Assembly: GCF_022747945.1 (NCBI RefSeq)
Contig: NZ_JALDST010000001.1
Coordinates: 6,820,001-6,884,000 of the forward strand
DNA: 64,000 nucleotides
Source of the DNA: Micromonospora sp. R77
Lineage (GTDB): Bacteria; Actinomycetota; Actinomycetes; Mycobacteriales; Micromonosporaceae
Direction of reading: 5' to 3'
Shown piece by piece: positions 1 through 8,618 of the stretch (positions within the stretch are counted from its first letter, which is position 1; each line of letters opens with the position of its first letter). The translations under genes and the position numbers were made by a program. Under the pieces are notes generated by a model. The model saw nothing but the letters and a program-made list of their open reading frames with translations. It was not told the origin of the DNA and ran no database searches.

Positions 1-2
1 GC

Positions 3-206
3 TATCTGCCGCCGTTGACCATGCGCTGGACGCGGATCCACGAGTTCGTCCGCTCCAGCATGGTCATGCAGCGGCCCGGCCGGGCGCCCGACAACCACCA
101 GGTCGAGCTCGGCGTCCTCGCCGACGCCGGTACCGGGGGCCAGCACGCCGCCCCGGTCCTGGACGGACCGCCGGCGTGGAACTACACGGTCGGCTCGGCC
201 GCGTGA
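3..206 (+). CDS. C-terminal fragment of an unrecognised protein (cut by window edge)
   Basis: The reading frame is open from the first bases of the window and stops at TGA 204-206, so about 67 C-terminal residues are visible. The tail contains a segment reading RIHEFVRSSMVMQRPGR and ends NYTVGSAA. A TTG at 15 and an ATG at 21 lie in frame, but neither has a ribosome binding site, so this is most likely the end of a longer gene. I do not recognise the family. It converges on the broken ROK gene with only about 20 bases between the two stop codons. Confidence 0.5.
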   Translation, partial: YLPPLTMRWTRIHEFVRSSMVMQRPGRAPDNHQVELGVLADAGTGGQHAAPVLDGPPAWNYTVGSAA

Positions 207-226
207 GCCGACCGTGACCGCGCCGG

Positions 227-1151
227 TCAGTGGGCCGTCGGGACCGCCTCGCGGGCGAGGATGACCGCTCCGAGCAGCGCGGCGTCATCGGCGAACCGGG
301 ACAGCACCACCTCGGGCGGGTAGGGCAGGACCGCCGCCATCCGCTCCCCCAGCAGGCCGCGGATCAGCGCGTTGCCGGCCACCCCACCGACCAGCACCAC
401 CCGCTGCGGGTCCAGCAGCAGGCAGCAGGTGACCAGGTGCCGGGCCAGTTCGTCCGCCCGGGCGGTCAGCGCGTCGCGGGCCGGCCCGGGCCGTTCGGCC
501 GCGGCGGCCAGGCCGGGGCACCGCCCGGCACCGAGCGAGTCGGCGAGCCGGTCCAGCGCCCGGCCGGAGAAGTCCAGCTCCAGCATCCTGCCCGGCCACG
601 GCCGCCGGCCACGGCGTACCCGATCTCGCCGGCCGCCCCGTGGTGACCGGCGAGCACCGACCCACGGACCGTCACCGCCGCGGCCACGCCGGTGCCCAGG
701 CCACCACCAGGCCGGGGTCGGCGTCGCGGAGCGCGCCGAGCCGCAGCTCGGCCAGGGCGGCGGCGTTCAGGTCGTTGTCGACCGCGACCACCGGCACCGC
801 CATCCGGTCCCGGACGGCGTCGGCGAGGCGCAACCCGTCCCAGCCCGGCACGTTCGGGGCCAGGTCGATGCCGTCGGCGCGGACCACGCCGGGCGAGGCG
901 ATCCCGGCCGCGCCGACCGGCGCGCCGATCTCCCCCACCAGCTTCGCGGCCAGGTCCAGGGCGCGCTCCAGGGCCTGCGGCGCACCCCGTTCGGCGTACG
1001 TCGGCACCCGCTCGCGGGCCAGCAGCCGGCCCTGTCCGTCGGCCACCCCGACCGCCATCTTGGTGCCCCCGAAGTCGATGCCGAGCAGCACACCCGCGTC
1101 GCCGGAGGGCACCGCGGACCGGGCGGCCCGACCGGCCAGTCGCACGCTCAC
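227..1151 (-). pseudogene. ROK-family sugar kinase, broken by two apparent 1-base losses
   Basis: ROK proteins phosphorylate hexoses or amino sugars with ATP in the cytoplasm. GTG at 1151 opens a frame with the phosphate-binding motif GIDFGGTKMAVGVADG and the sugar-binding segment VPVVAVDNDLNAAALAE. The frame is then lost near 700, where LVV runs into WAPAWPRR instead of the expected glycine-rich GTGVAAAVTVRG, which sits in another frame. A second shift near 590 moves the protein from GAAGEIGYAVAGGRG to the frame encoding MLELDFSGRALDRLAD and the C-terminal VVLVGGVAGNALIRGLL. Each site needs one added base to restore the protein. It is the last gene of the minus-strand operon, 40 bases after the ArgH-like lyase. 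It may be a pseudogene or two sequencing errors. Confidence 0.75.
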
Positions 1152-1191
1152 CGGACCACCTCGACGCCGCCGGACGTCACGTTCCACCCGC

Positions 1192-2649
1192 TCATCGGGC
1201 CGCCCCCTGCGCGGCGACCGCGTCCAGGGCCTCGTCGGCGGCGGTCAACCGGGCGCGGACGGCGGCCAGTCGAGCGGCGACGGTGTCGAACGTGCCGCGC
1301 AGCACCGCGACCTGCGCGCGCACCGCGTCGGCACCGGGACCGTCGACCTGGGCCCGGTCGAGCACCAGCTCGGGGCGGACGGCGGCGGCGATCAGGTCGG
1401 CGACGGCCGCGTCGTCGAGCCCATCGGCGATCCCCTCTGCCGCCTCCCGGACGCGCTGCGCGGTCCAGCTGCCCGGCGCGCCACCGCGGACCAGCCGGCC
1501 GACCACCGAGTGGGCGGCCCGGAACGGCACCCCGTGCCGGGTCAGCGCGTCGGCCGCGGCGGTGGTGGTGGCGCCGGAGGCGACGATCTCCTCGGCCGAC
1601 GGCGGCTCCAGCGGCTCGATCTCGGCGAGGAAGCCGCCGAGCAGGGCGAAGAACCGGTCGGTGCGGTCGTTGCTGTCCCAGAGCCGTACCTGCACGTCGG
1701 TGGTGGCGTTGTTGGAGTCCTCCCACCAGGCGGCGCCGACGTTGTTGAGCACCGAGACGGCATCCGCGGCGGTCGCGCCGGCCATCGACACCAGGTGCTC
1801 CAGCACCACCGGGTTGCGCTTCTGCGGCATGATGCTGCTGCCCTGGGTGAAGTCGCCCGGTGTGGTCACCCAGCGCCAGCTCAGCCAGTCCATCAGGGTG
1901 CGGGCCAGCCGGGCGCCGGTCGCCAGGGCCTGGGCGTTGAGGGTGCCCACCCGGACCAGGTGGTCGGCGCCGGCCACCGCCTCGTACGAGTTGGTGACCA
2001 GGCCGTCGAAGCCGAGCAGCTCGGCCACCCGGGCGGGGGCGATGTCCAGGTCGGTGCCGGCGAACGCGCAGGAGCCCAGCGGCGACGTGTTGAGCTGGTC
2101 GATCAGCTCGGCGTAGGCGACGGCCTCGCCGGCGAGCGCCTCGGCGTAGCCGGCGAGGGCGTGCCCGATGGTGGTGGGCTGCGCGGGCCGGCGGTGGGTG
2201 TAGCCGGTGATCACCACGTCGGCGTACCGGTGTGCGGAGTCCAGGGTGGTCGCACCGGCGGCGAGCACCCGGTCGAGGACCCCGAGGAGCTGGTCGCGCA
2301 GCAGCATCCGGAACACCCCGGCGTCGAGGTCGTTGCGGCTGCGGGCCATCTGCACGTCCAGCTCGGAGGTGGGGATGCCGCACGCCTGCGCCAGCCGCTT
2401 CTCCATCAGGTAGTAGGTGTCCTCGACCGTGCCGTCGAACTCGGGCGCACCGCCGGTGTCGGCGCGTAGTTCGGCCAGCCCGCGCAGCAGCCGGGCGCCC
2501 CGCTCGGCGGGGACCAGCCCCTGCTCGGTCAGCATCACCACGTGGGCCTGGCTGGCGCGCACCATGGCCGGGAAGAGGCGCCCGACGTGGTGGTCGTAGG
2601 TCGGCTTCAGGTGGTGCCGCTGGTAGGTGGTCAGCGCGGGTGTGCTCAT
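1192..2649 (-). CDS. argininosuccinate lyase-like enzyme (fumarase/aspartase superfamily)
   Basis: The protein has 485 residues. It carries the superfamily signature GSSIMPQKRNP near residues 266-277, which contributes the flexible catalytic serine loop, and an N-terminal substrate segment SRNDLDAG typical of ArgH-like lyases. Enzymes of this fold eliminate fumarate or a related product from a C-N bond. The gene sits inside a transporter, amidohydrolase and creatininase operon rather than next to other arginine genes, so a catabolic lyase acting on an imported N-substituted amino acid is more likely than arginine synthesis. It begins at ATG 2649, 57 bases downstream of the amidohydrolase stop, with an AGGAAG-type ribosome binding site. 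The substrate is not readable from sequence. Confidence 0.8.
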   Translation of the reverse strand: MSTPALTTYQRHHLKPTYDHHVGRLFPAMVRASQAHVVMLTEQGLVPAERGARLLRGLAELRADTGGAPEFDGTVEDTYYLMEKRLAQACGIPTSELDVQMARSRNDLDAGVFRMLLRDQLLGVLDRVLAAGATTLDSAHRYADVVITGYTHRRPAQPTTIGHALAGYAEALAGEAVAYAELIDQLNTSPLGSCAFAGTDLDIAPARVAELLGFDGLVTNSYEAVAGADHLVRVGTLNAQALATGARLARTLMDWLSWRWVTTPGDFTQGSSIMPQKRNPVVLEHLVSMAGATAADAVSVLNNVGAAWWEDSNNATTDVQVRLWDSNDRTDRFFALLGGFLAEIEPLEPPSAEEIVASGATTTAAADALTRHGVPFRAAHSVVGRLVRGGAPGSWTAQRVREAAEGIADGLDDAAVADLIAAAVRPELVLDRAQVDGPGADAVRAQVAVLRGTFDTVAARLAAVRARLTAADEALDAVAAQGAAR

Positions 2650-2705
2650 GACGGTCTCTACTTCCTTCCGTACCGGGCCTGGCGTGGCGCCCGGAGGTCA
2701 GCCGG

Positions 2706-3659
2706 TCAGTCGTGCAGGCCGAGCAGGCGCTCGGCGTTCCCGGCGAAGATCGCGCGCAGGTGCTCGTCGGGCAGTCCCAGCTCGCGACAGATCCGCAGCT
2801 GGTCGTCCAGGTAGCGGGTGACGTAGCCGCGCGGGAACCACGAGGAGTCGCTGCCGAACACGATCCGGTGCGGACCGATGGTCTCGTAGCAGCGGCGGAA
2901 CAGCTCCTCCAGCGTCAGCTTGTAGGGCATCCAGCGCACCCACTGGTTGGACCCGGAGGTGTCGACGTGGATGTTCGGGCAGCCCCAGGCGGCGAAGAGC
3001 AGGTCCTGCACGTGCTGGACGCCGAAGTGCGGCACCACCACGGCCAGCTCGGGGAAGCGGCGGGCCATCCGGGCCAGCTCGTCCGGGCCGCCGTACCGGC
3101 CGTGGGAGAGGCCGCCAGCGCTGCCGTAGTGACCGATGTGGATCAGCACGGGCACGCCGAGACGCTGCGCGGTGCCCCAGAGCGGGTCGAGGTCCTCGTC
3201 GTCCAGCGGACCGCGCAGCAGCGGGGCGAAGAGCTTCAGCCCGCGCAGACCCCGCTCGACCACCGCGCGTTCCAGCTCGGCGGCGGCGTCCGGGCCGTAC
3301 GGGTCGTGGTGGGCGAAGCCGAGCAGCAGGTCGGGGTGGCGGTCCACCACGTCGGCAACCGCGTCGTTGCCGCCGCCGGTGACGAAGACGGCCCGGCGTA
3401 CGCCGACCGACCGCAGCTCTGCGGCCCACCGGTCCGCCTCGTCCTGCCAGCGCGGGGCGGGCGGCTCCGGGTCGGGGAAGCCCCACGCCTGCCGCCACTG
3501 CCGGGCGTACGGGGCGGAGGCGGCGGCCCGGACGGCCCGCTCGTGCTCGCCGCCGGGGTGCATGCCGGCGGCGTGCTCGCAGCCCCGGACGGTCTCGTCC
3601 GCGCCGATCCGGAAGTGCAGGTGGAAGTCGACGACGTCCAGTCCACGGTCGACGGTCAC
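2706..3659 (-). CDS. amidohydrolase-2 (TIM-barrel metal-dependent hydrolase)
   Basis: The protein has 317 residues and starts at GTG 3659, overlapping the end of the creatininase gene by four bases. The metal-binding HxH motif is the N-terminal DFHLHFRIG. A second histidine lies in IHIGHYG, a third in VVPHFG, and the C-terminal aspartate is in RIVFGSDSSWFPRG. These are the hallmarks of the amidohydrolase-2 group (decarboxylases, lactonases and amidases such as the ACMSD relatives). It is probably cytoplasmic. Its place between a creatininase-family hydrolase and an ArgH-like lyase suggests sequential breakdown of a compound imported by the adjacent ABC transporter. The exact reaction cannot be assigned. 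Confidence 0.85.
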   Translation of the reverse strand: MTVDRGLDVVDFHLHFRIGADETVRGCEHAAGMHPGGEHERAVRAAASAPYARQWRQAWGFPDPEPPAPRWQDEADRWAAELRSVGVRRAVFVTGGGNDAVADVVDRHPDLLLGFAHHDPYGPDAAAELERAVVERGLRGLKLFAPLLRGPLDDEDLDPLWGTAQRLGVPVLIHIGHYGSAGGLSHGRYGGPDELARMARRFPELAVVVPHFGVQHVQDLLFAAWGCPNIHVDTSGSNQWVRWMPYKLTLEELFRRCYETIGPHRIVFGSDSSWFPRGYVTRYLDDQLRICRELGLPDEHLRAIFAGNAERLLGLHD

Positions 3660-4571
3660 GGCGCCTCCTCGGGCTCGGGTCCGCCCGCCGGAGCGTCGGT
3701 GGGCAGCGGGGCGTCGGTGGGCGGGGCGGACAGCGGGGCGGCGACCCAGGCGGCGACGACCTCCCGCAGCCGGGTTCCGGCGAGCTCGCGGACCTGCCGC
3801 CCGATCCGCTCGTCGGCGAGCGAGATGTGCCCCGACCAGCCCTGCCACGGATCGGGCCGGGACTCCACCAGCACGTACGGGTGGGTCACCGGCAGCTTCG
3901 GCCGGGGCGGCAGGTCGTCGACCGCGCCGAGGCGGACCGCGTCGGGAGCGAACCCGAGCACCCCGGAGGTCTCGTACGCGCCGCCGTGTCCGCGCGCCGG
4001 CAGCGGCCCGTACAGCTCGGTGGTCTCGGCCGGGGTGACCAGCTGGAACCAGTTGACCAGCAGCAGGCTCGCGGTGCGCCGCCCGGAGACCCACTCCATC
4101 GCGGCCCGGACCGTCGACATGTTGGCGTCGTGTCCGTTGACGATCAGCAGTCGGGGGAACCCGGCCGCGACGATCCCCTCGATCACGTCGGCGAGGTAGC
4201 CGACCGCGATCTCCGGCCGGACGGCCACCGTGCCGGGCCACGGTCGGGTCTGGCGGGGCAGGCCGCGTACGGCACGGCGGGGAAGAGCACCCCGCGCGGA
4301 CCCGCCGCCGCTCCCCGCGCGCCACCCGGCGTCGCGGCGTCGCCGGCGGTCGCGGCGTCGCCGGACGGGGCGCGGCGGTGACCGCGCTCTCGGCGGCGAA
4401 GCCCTCGGCGAGGATCAGGTCGGTGCCGAGCGGCAGGTGCGGGCCGTGCCACTCGACCGCGCCGACCGGCAGCACCGCGAAGTCCGCCGCCGCGGCGACG
4501 GCCGCCAGCTCGCCGCCGGGGATCCGGGCGGCGGGGACCAGCCCGCCGCCCGTCGGCCAGGCCGCGCTCAC
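3656..4571 (-). pseudogene. creatininase-family amidohydrolase, broken by two apparent 1-base losses
   Basis: Creatininase-family enzymes hydrolyse amide bonds with two metal ions. GTG 4571 (4-base overlap with the permease) opens a frame containing VLPVGAVEWHGPHLPLGTDLILAEGFAAES, which has the family's ExHGxHLPLGTD metal motif. Near 4375 the coherent sequence moves to a second frame (APSGDAATAGDAATPGG, then LFPAVPYAACPARPD). Near 4243 it moves to a third frame (WPGTVAVRPEIAVGYLADV) that continues through the conserved LLIVNGHDAN and runs intact to 3656. One inserted base at each site would restore a roughly 304-residue enzyme. The stretch around 4290-4380 is an unusual Ala/Gly/Asp/Thr repeat that may be an expanded low-complexity loop. 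Confidence 0.75.
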
Positions 4572-6361
4572 GCCGTCCACCGGGCCGCCTCCCGGGACGA
4601 CCGCCGGCCGCCTTCGAGCTGGCCGGAGACCACCATCACCACGAAGATCAGGACCACTTGGAGCATGCCGTACGCGGCGGCGGTGCCGACCTCGAACGAG
4701 TACATCCGGTTGTTGATCTCGACGGAGATCGGGGCGGTCTGCGAGGTGTAGATGAGCACCGAGGCGACGAACTCGCCGACACCGTGCACGAAGGCGAGCA
4801 GCGCGCCGGCCAGCACACCGGGCAGCATCAGCCGCAGGGTGACGGTGCGGAACGCCCGCCACCAGGACGCGCCCAGGTTGCGCGCGGCCTCCTCCAGCGA
4901 CGGGTCGATCTGCGCCAGGGTGGCCGAGCTGGACCGGAACACCAGCGGCAGGAACCGCACGAAGTACGCCAGCGGCAGGATCCAGAAGGTGCCGATCAGC
5001 ACCTGTCCGAAGCTGAACGCGTTGCCGGTGCTGAACGCCGAGATGAGGTTGATCGCCACCACCGTGCCGGGCAGCGCCCAGGCCAGCATCACCGCCACGT
5101 CCAGCAGGCCCCGGCCGCGGAAGTCCAGCCGGCGCACCGCGTACGCGATGAGCACACCGACCACGACGCAGCCGACCGTCGCGATCAGGCTCATCTGCAG
5201 CGAGTTGAGGATCGGCTGGAACGCCGACGGCTCCGAGAAGATCGTGACGAAGTTCTGCGTGGTGTACGCCGACGGAACGACCTCGGTGGTCCAGGAGCCG
5301 TCCTGCGAGAAGGCGACCAGGGCGATGGTCGCCACCGGCGCGAGCAGCACCACGGTGGCCACGATCGAGGCGGCCAGGGCCAGCCACTTGCCCAGCGGAT
5401 TGGTGATCTCGCGGCGGTGCGCGGCGACGCCCTTGGACTGGGAGCGGTAGCTGCGCCGACCCTCGTACCAGCGCATGCCGAGCAGGAACAGCACCGAGAC
5501 CACCCCGAGCACGGAGGCGTACGTGGAGGCCATCGGCAGGTCGCCGTTGGTGCGGTTGATGTAGATCTGCATGGTCATCGTCTGGTCCACCCCGAACAGC
5601 AGCGGGGCGGTGTACGACGCCAGCGAGGTCATGAACACCAGCAGCGAGGCGGAGACCAGCGCCGGGGTGAGCATCGGCAGCAGCACGGTGCGCCACACCC
5701 GTACCCTCCCGGCGCCCAGGTTGTAGGCCGCCTCCTCCACCGACGGGTCCATCCCGGCCAGCGCGGCCGACGCGGACAGGTAGAAGTACGGGTACATGGT
5801 GAAGGTGTGCACCACCAGCACCCCGGCGATGCCGCTGAACGGCAGCACCGGGTTCTCGGCGCCGAACAGCTGCTGCAGGCCGCGCGGCAGGATGCCGGTC
5901 TCGCTGTAGAGCAACTGGAACGAGATCGCCCCGATCAGCGGCGGCAGCGCCGCCGGCACCAGGATGATCGCCTCGATCAGCTTGCGGCCGGGGAACGAGA
6001 AGCGCTTGAGCAGGAAGGCCATCGCCACGCCGACGACGCCGCAGAGCAGCACGCTGGCCGCGGAGATGATCAGCGAGGTGACCAGCGAGGACCGGGCGAC
6101 CCCACCGCTGGTGACGAAGCTGCCGTAGTTCTCCACCCCGTTCACGCCGACGCTCTCGGCGAAGGTGGCGAACATCGGCTGCACCACGTACCCGAAGAGG
6201 ATCAGCGCGAGCGGCAGGACCAGGACGTACGGGAACCAGCGTGAGCCGGTGCCGCCGGCGAACCGGTCGGCGAGCCGGCGGCGGGGGCCGCGCGGCGGCG
6301 TCGGCTCCTGGGTGACCGGGGCGACGGTGGCCGGGCTGGGGGTGGCGGGGATGGTGCTCAC
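4568..6361 (-). CDS. fused double ABC transporter permease (iron(III)/polyamine-type)
   Basis: The protein has 597 residues with about twelve membrane segments. It carries two EAA-type cytoplasmic loops, MDPSVEEAAYNLGAG in the first half and IDPSLEEAARNLGAS in the second. Two permease halves fused in one chain are typical of the FbpB/AfuB and related opine or phosphonate importers. Each loop should dock on one copy of the ATPase encoded upstream. The start is GTG 6361 (VSTIPATPS), overlapping the ATPase stop by four bases. The proline-rich N-terminus of about 40 residues is cytosolic. It forms a complete importer with the 7524-8570 binding protein and the 6358-7431 ATPase. Confidence 0.93.
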   Translation of the reverse strand: MSTIPATPSPATVAPVTQEPTPPRGPRRRLADRFAGGTGSRWFPYVLVLPLALILFGYVVQPMFATFAESVGVNGVENYGSFVTSGGVARSSLVTSLIISAASVLLCGVVGVAMAFLLKRFSFPGRKLIEAIILVPAALPPLIGAISFQLLYSETGILPRGLQQLFGAENPVLPFSGIAGVLVVHTFTMYPYFYLSASAALAGMDPSVEEAAYNLGAGRVRVWRTVLLPMLTPALVSASLLVFMTSLASYTAPLLFGVDQTMTMQIYINRTNGDLPMASTYASVLGVVSVLFLLGMRWYEGRRSYRSQSKGVAAHRREITNPLGKWLALAASIVATVVLLAPVATIALVAFSQDGSWTTEVVPSAYTTQNFVTIFSEPSAFQPILNSLQMSLIATVGCVVVGVLIAYAVRRLDFRGRGLLDVAVMLAWALPGTVVAINLISAFSTGNAFSFGQVLIGTFWILPLAYFVRFLPLVFRSSSATLAQIDPSLEEAARNLGASWWRAFRTVTLRLMLPGVLAGALLAFVHGVGEFVASVLIYTSQTAPISVEINNRMYSFEVGTAAAYGMLQVVLIFVVMVVSGQLEGGRRSSREAARWTA

Positions 6362-7431
6362 GGGCGCACCACCCACATCCGCTCCCGGTTCAGCCGCAGG
6401 CCGACCTGGTCGCCGACGGTGATCCCGGCCGGCACGTCGATCGCGGCGACCTGCACCGGCTCGCCGGCCACGTCGACCACGAGGTTGGTGGCCATGCCGG
6501 TGAACTCCACCTCGGTGACCCGGCCGGAGAGCGCACCCGCCTCGGTCGCCGTGGTCAGTCCGATGTGTTCGGGCCGGACGGAGACCAGCGCGGTGTCGCC
6601 CTGGCGCAGGCCGTGGTCGGCCGGGGCGGGCGCGGTGACCTCGCCGCCGCCGGGCACGCCCACCGTCACGCTCCGCCCGTCGGCCGTGACGACCGGCAGG
6701 CCGAGCACGTTGCTGCGGCCGATGAAGCGGGCCACGAAGCTGGTCGCCGGCCGGTGGTAGATCTCCTGCGGGGCGCCGATCTGCTGCACCCGGCCGGACT
6801 GCATGACCGCGATCCGGTCCGACATGGCCATCGCCTCGGCCTGGTCGTGGGTGACGTAGAGGGAGGTGGTGCCCGCCTCGCGCTGGATCCGGCGGATCTC
6901 CACCCGGGTCTCCTCGCGCAGTTTGGCGTCGAGGTTCGACAGCGGCTCGTCGAGCAGCAGGGTGCGGGGTCGGATCACCAGTGCCCGGGCCAGGGCGACG
7001 CGCTGCTGCTGGCCGCCGGAGAGCTCGTCGATGCGCCGCTCACCGTAGCCGGCGAGGTGCACCTGGCCGAGCGCCTCCTCGATCCGCCGCCGCGACTCGG
7101 CCCGCCCGACCTTGCGGATCTTCAGACCGTACGCGACGTTCTGCGCGACGCTCAGGTGCGGGAAGAGCGCGTAGTTCTGGAACACCATGCCGGTGTCGCG
7201 CTTGTTCGGCGGCCGGCGGGTGACGTCCTCCGCACCGAACCGGATCCGGCCGGAGGTGGGGAAGTAGAACCCGGCCACCATGCGCAGGGTGGTGGTCTTG
7301 CCGCAGCCACTGGGACCGAGCAGCGTGAAGAACTCGCCGGCGGCGATGGTGATGTCGACGTCGTCCACGGCCGCGGTGTCGCCGCCGCGCGCGAAGCGCT
7401 TGCTCACCGACTCCAAGCTGACATCGATCAT
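6358..7431 (-). CDS. ABC transporter ATP-binding protein (spermidine/putrescine/iron(III) type)
   Basis: The protein has 357 residues. Walker A is GPSGCGKTTT near residue 39, the Q-loop is MVFQNYALFPH, the signature is LSGGQQQRVALARAL, Walker B is TLLLDEPLSNLD and the switch histidine is in YVTHDQAEA. A C-terminal TOBE-like domain (about residues 240-357, including VSVRPEHIGL) is typical of the PotA/FbpC group. The start is ATG 7431 with GAGG just upstream. It lies about 90 bases after the binding-protein gene and overlaps the permease start by four bases, so the three genes are one transport operon. Confidence 0.95.
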   Translation of the reverse strand: MIDVSLESVSKRFARGGDTAAVDDVDITIAAGEFFTLLGPSGCGKTTTLRMVAGFYFPTSGRIRFGAEDVTRRPPNKRDTGMVFQNYALFPHLSVAQNVAYGLKIRKVGRAESRRRIEEALGQVHLAGYGERRIDELSGGQQQRVALARALVIRPRTLLLDEPLSNLDAKLREETRVEIRRIQREAGTTSLYVTHDQAEAMAMSDRIAVMQSGRVQQIGAPQEIYHRPATSFVARFIGRSNVLGLPVVTADGRSVTVGVPGGGEVTAPAPADHGLRQGDTALVSVRPEHIGLTTATEAGALSGRVTEVEFTGMATNLVVDVAGEPVQVAAIDVPAGITVGDQVGLRLNRERMWVVRP

Positions 7432-7523
7432 GAGGTCCTCTCCTTCGTGCGGTACCGGACCTGGACGGTCGTGGGGTGGGGACGTCGGGGGCGAGACGGG
7501 CCCGCCCCCGGACGCCCGGGCGG

Positions 7524-8570
7524 TCAGCCCTTGTTCTTGATCTGGCTGTTCCAGTGGTTGATCCACTCGGTCTCGTTCTTGCCGATCACGTCCCAGTTGA
7601 CGTCCAGCGGCTTGAGGTCGAGCTGGGCCAGCCACTCCGGCTTCTCGGCGATGTCCACGGCCGGGATCTGGTAGTAGTCCTTGGCCAGGTCGGCGCGGAG
7701 CTTGTCGTCGAAGAGGAACTCCATGAACTTCTGCGCGCCGGTGGTGCTGCCACCCTTGACCGCGGCGATGCCGTCGACCAGCACCGGGGCGCCGGAGGCG
7801 GGCATCACGTAGCCGAACGGCATCTTCGACTGGTTGGCCTGCAGCAGGATGTCCTGCAGGTTCCAGGCGCTGAGCACGCCCTGCTGGCGGGAGAGCTTCA
7901 GGTAGAGGTCGGCCGGGTTGGCCGCGTACGCGCCGGTGTTGGCGTCGAGCTTCTTGAGCCAGTCGTAGCCGGGCTGCGGGTTGCTGCCGTCCGGGGACTG
8001 CCGCACGATCATCGACGCGTAGATCGACCGCATGGTGCCGGACGCCGCCACGTCCCGGATGACGACCTTGTCCTTCCACTCCGGCTTCAGCAGGTCGTCC
8101 CAGTCCTTCGGGGCCTGCTCCGGGGTGAGCGCCTTGTTGTTGTACATGATGACCTCGGGGAGCAGGATCTCCCCGAACCAGCGGCCCTCGGCGTCCTTGT
8201 AGCGGGCGTCCATCTTGCCGGCGAACGCCGGCTGCCAGGAGGCCAGCAGGTCCTCCGACGCGCCCGCGGAGAGCCCCTGCTGGGTGCCGCCCCACCAGAC
8301 GTCGGCCTGCGGGTTGGCCTTCTCCGCCCGGACCCGCTCCAGGATCTCCTGCGCGCCCAGGTTGAGGATCTCGACCTTGCCCTTGTACTCCGGGTACTTG
8401 GCGGTGAACTGGTCGACGACGTAGGTGGAGACCTTCTTGTCGCGGGCCGTGTAGATGGTCAGCTTCTCGGCGCTCGCGCCGCCGGCCGCGTCGTCACCGC
8501 CGCCGCCGCAGGCGGTGCCGGCGGCGAGCACGGTGGCGAGCGCACCGGCGAGGAGAAGTCGACGTCTCAT
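7524..8570 (-). CDS. ABC transporter substrate-binding lipoprotein (iron/AfuA-like fold)
   Basis: The protein has 348 residues. A lipoprotein signal MRRRLLLAGALATVLAAGTAC ends in a lipobox cysteine, followed by a Gly/Asp linker. The mature part (LTIYTARDKKVSTYVVDQF, ADVWWGGTQQGL, PFGYVMPASGAP) matches family-1 extracellular binding proteins of the iron(III)/2-aminoethylphosphonate/opine type. It would be anchored on the outer face of the membrane and deliver ligand to the double permease. Most bacterial iron-binding relatives use paired tyrosines; I cannot confirm such a pair here, so an organic ligand is equally possible. It is the first transporter gene, 48 bases after the ROK repressor. 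Confidence 0.92.
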   Translation of the reverse strand: MRRRLLLAGALATVLAAGTACGGGGDDAAGGASAEKLTIYTARDKKVSTYVVDQFTAKYPEYKGKVEILNLGAQEILERVRAEKANPQADVWWGGTQQGLSAGASEDLLASWQPAFAGKMDARYKDAEGRWFGEILLPEVIMYNNKALTPEQAPKDWDDLLKPEWKDKVVIRDVAASGTMRSIYASMIVRQSPDGSNPQPGYDWLKKLDANTGAYAANPADLYLKLSRQQGVLSAWNLQDILLQANQSKMPFGYVMPASGAPVLVDGIAAVKGGSTTGAQKFMEFLFDDKLRADLAKDYYQIPAVDIAEKPEWLAQLDLKPLDVNWDVIGKNETEWINHWNSQIKNKG

Positions 8571-8618
8571 GGGGTACCTCCGAGGGGTGTGGGGGGAACT
8601 GCGGTGCGAGGGATGTGG

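Noticed and set aside
2706-5696. One 996-residue protein joining permease, creatininase and amidohydrolase
   Set aside because: The frame merely passes through; real genes start at GTG 4571 and GTG 3659, with 4-base overlaps.
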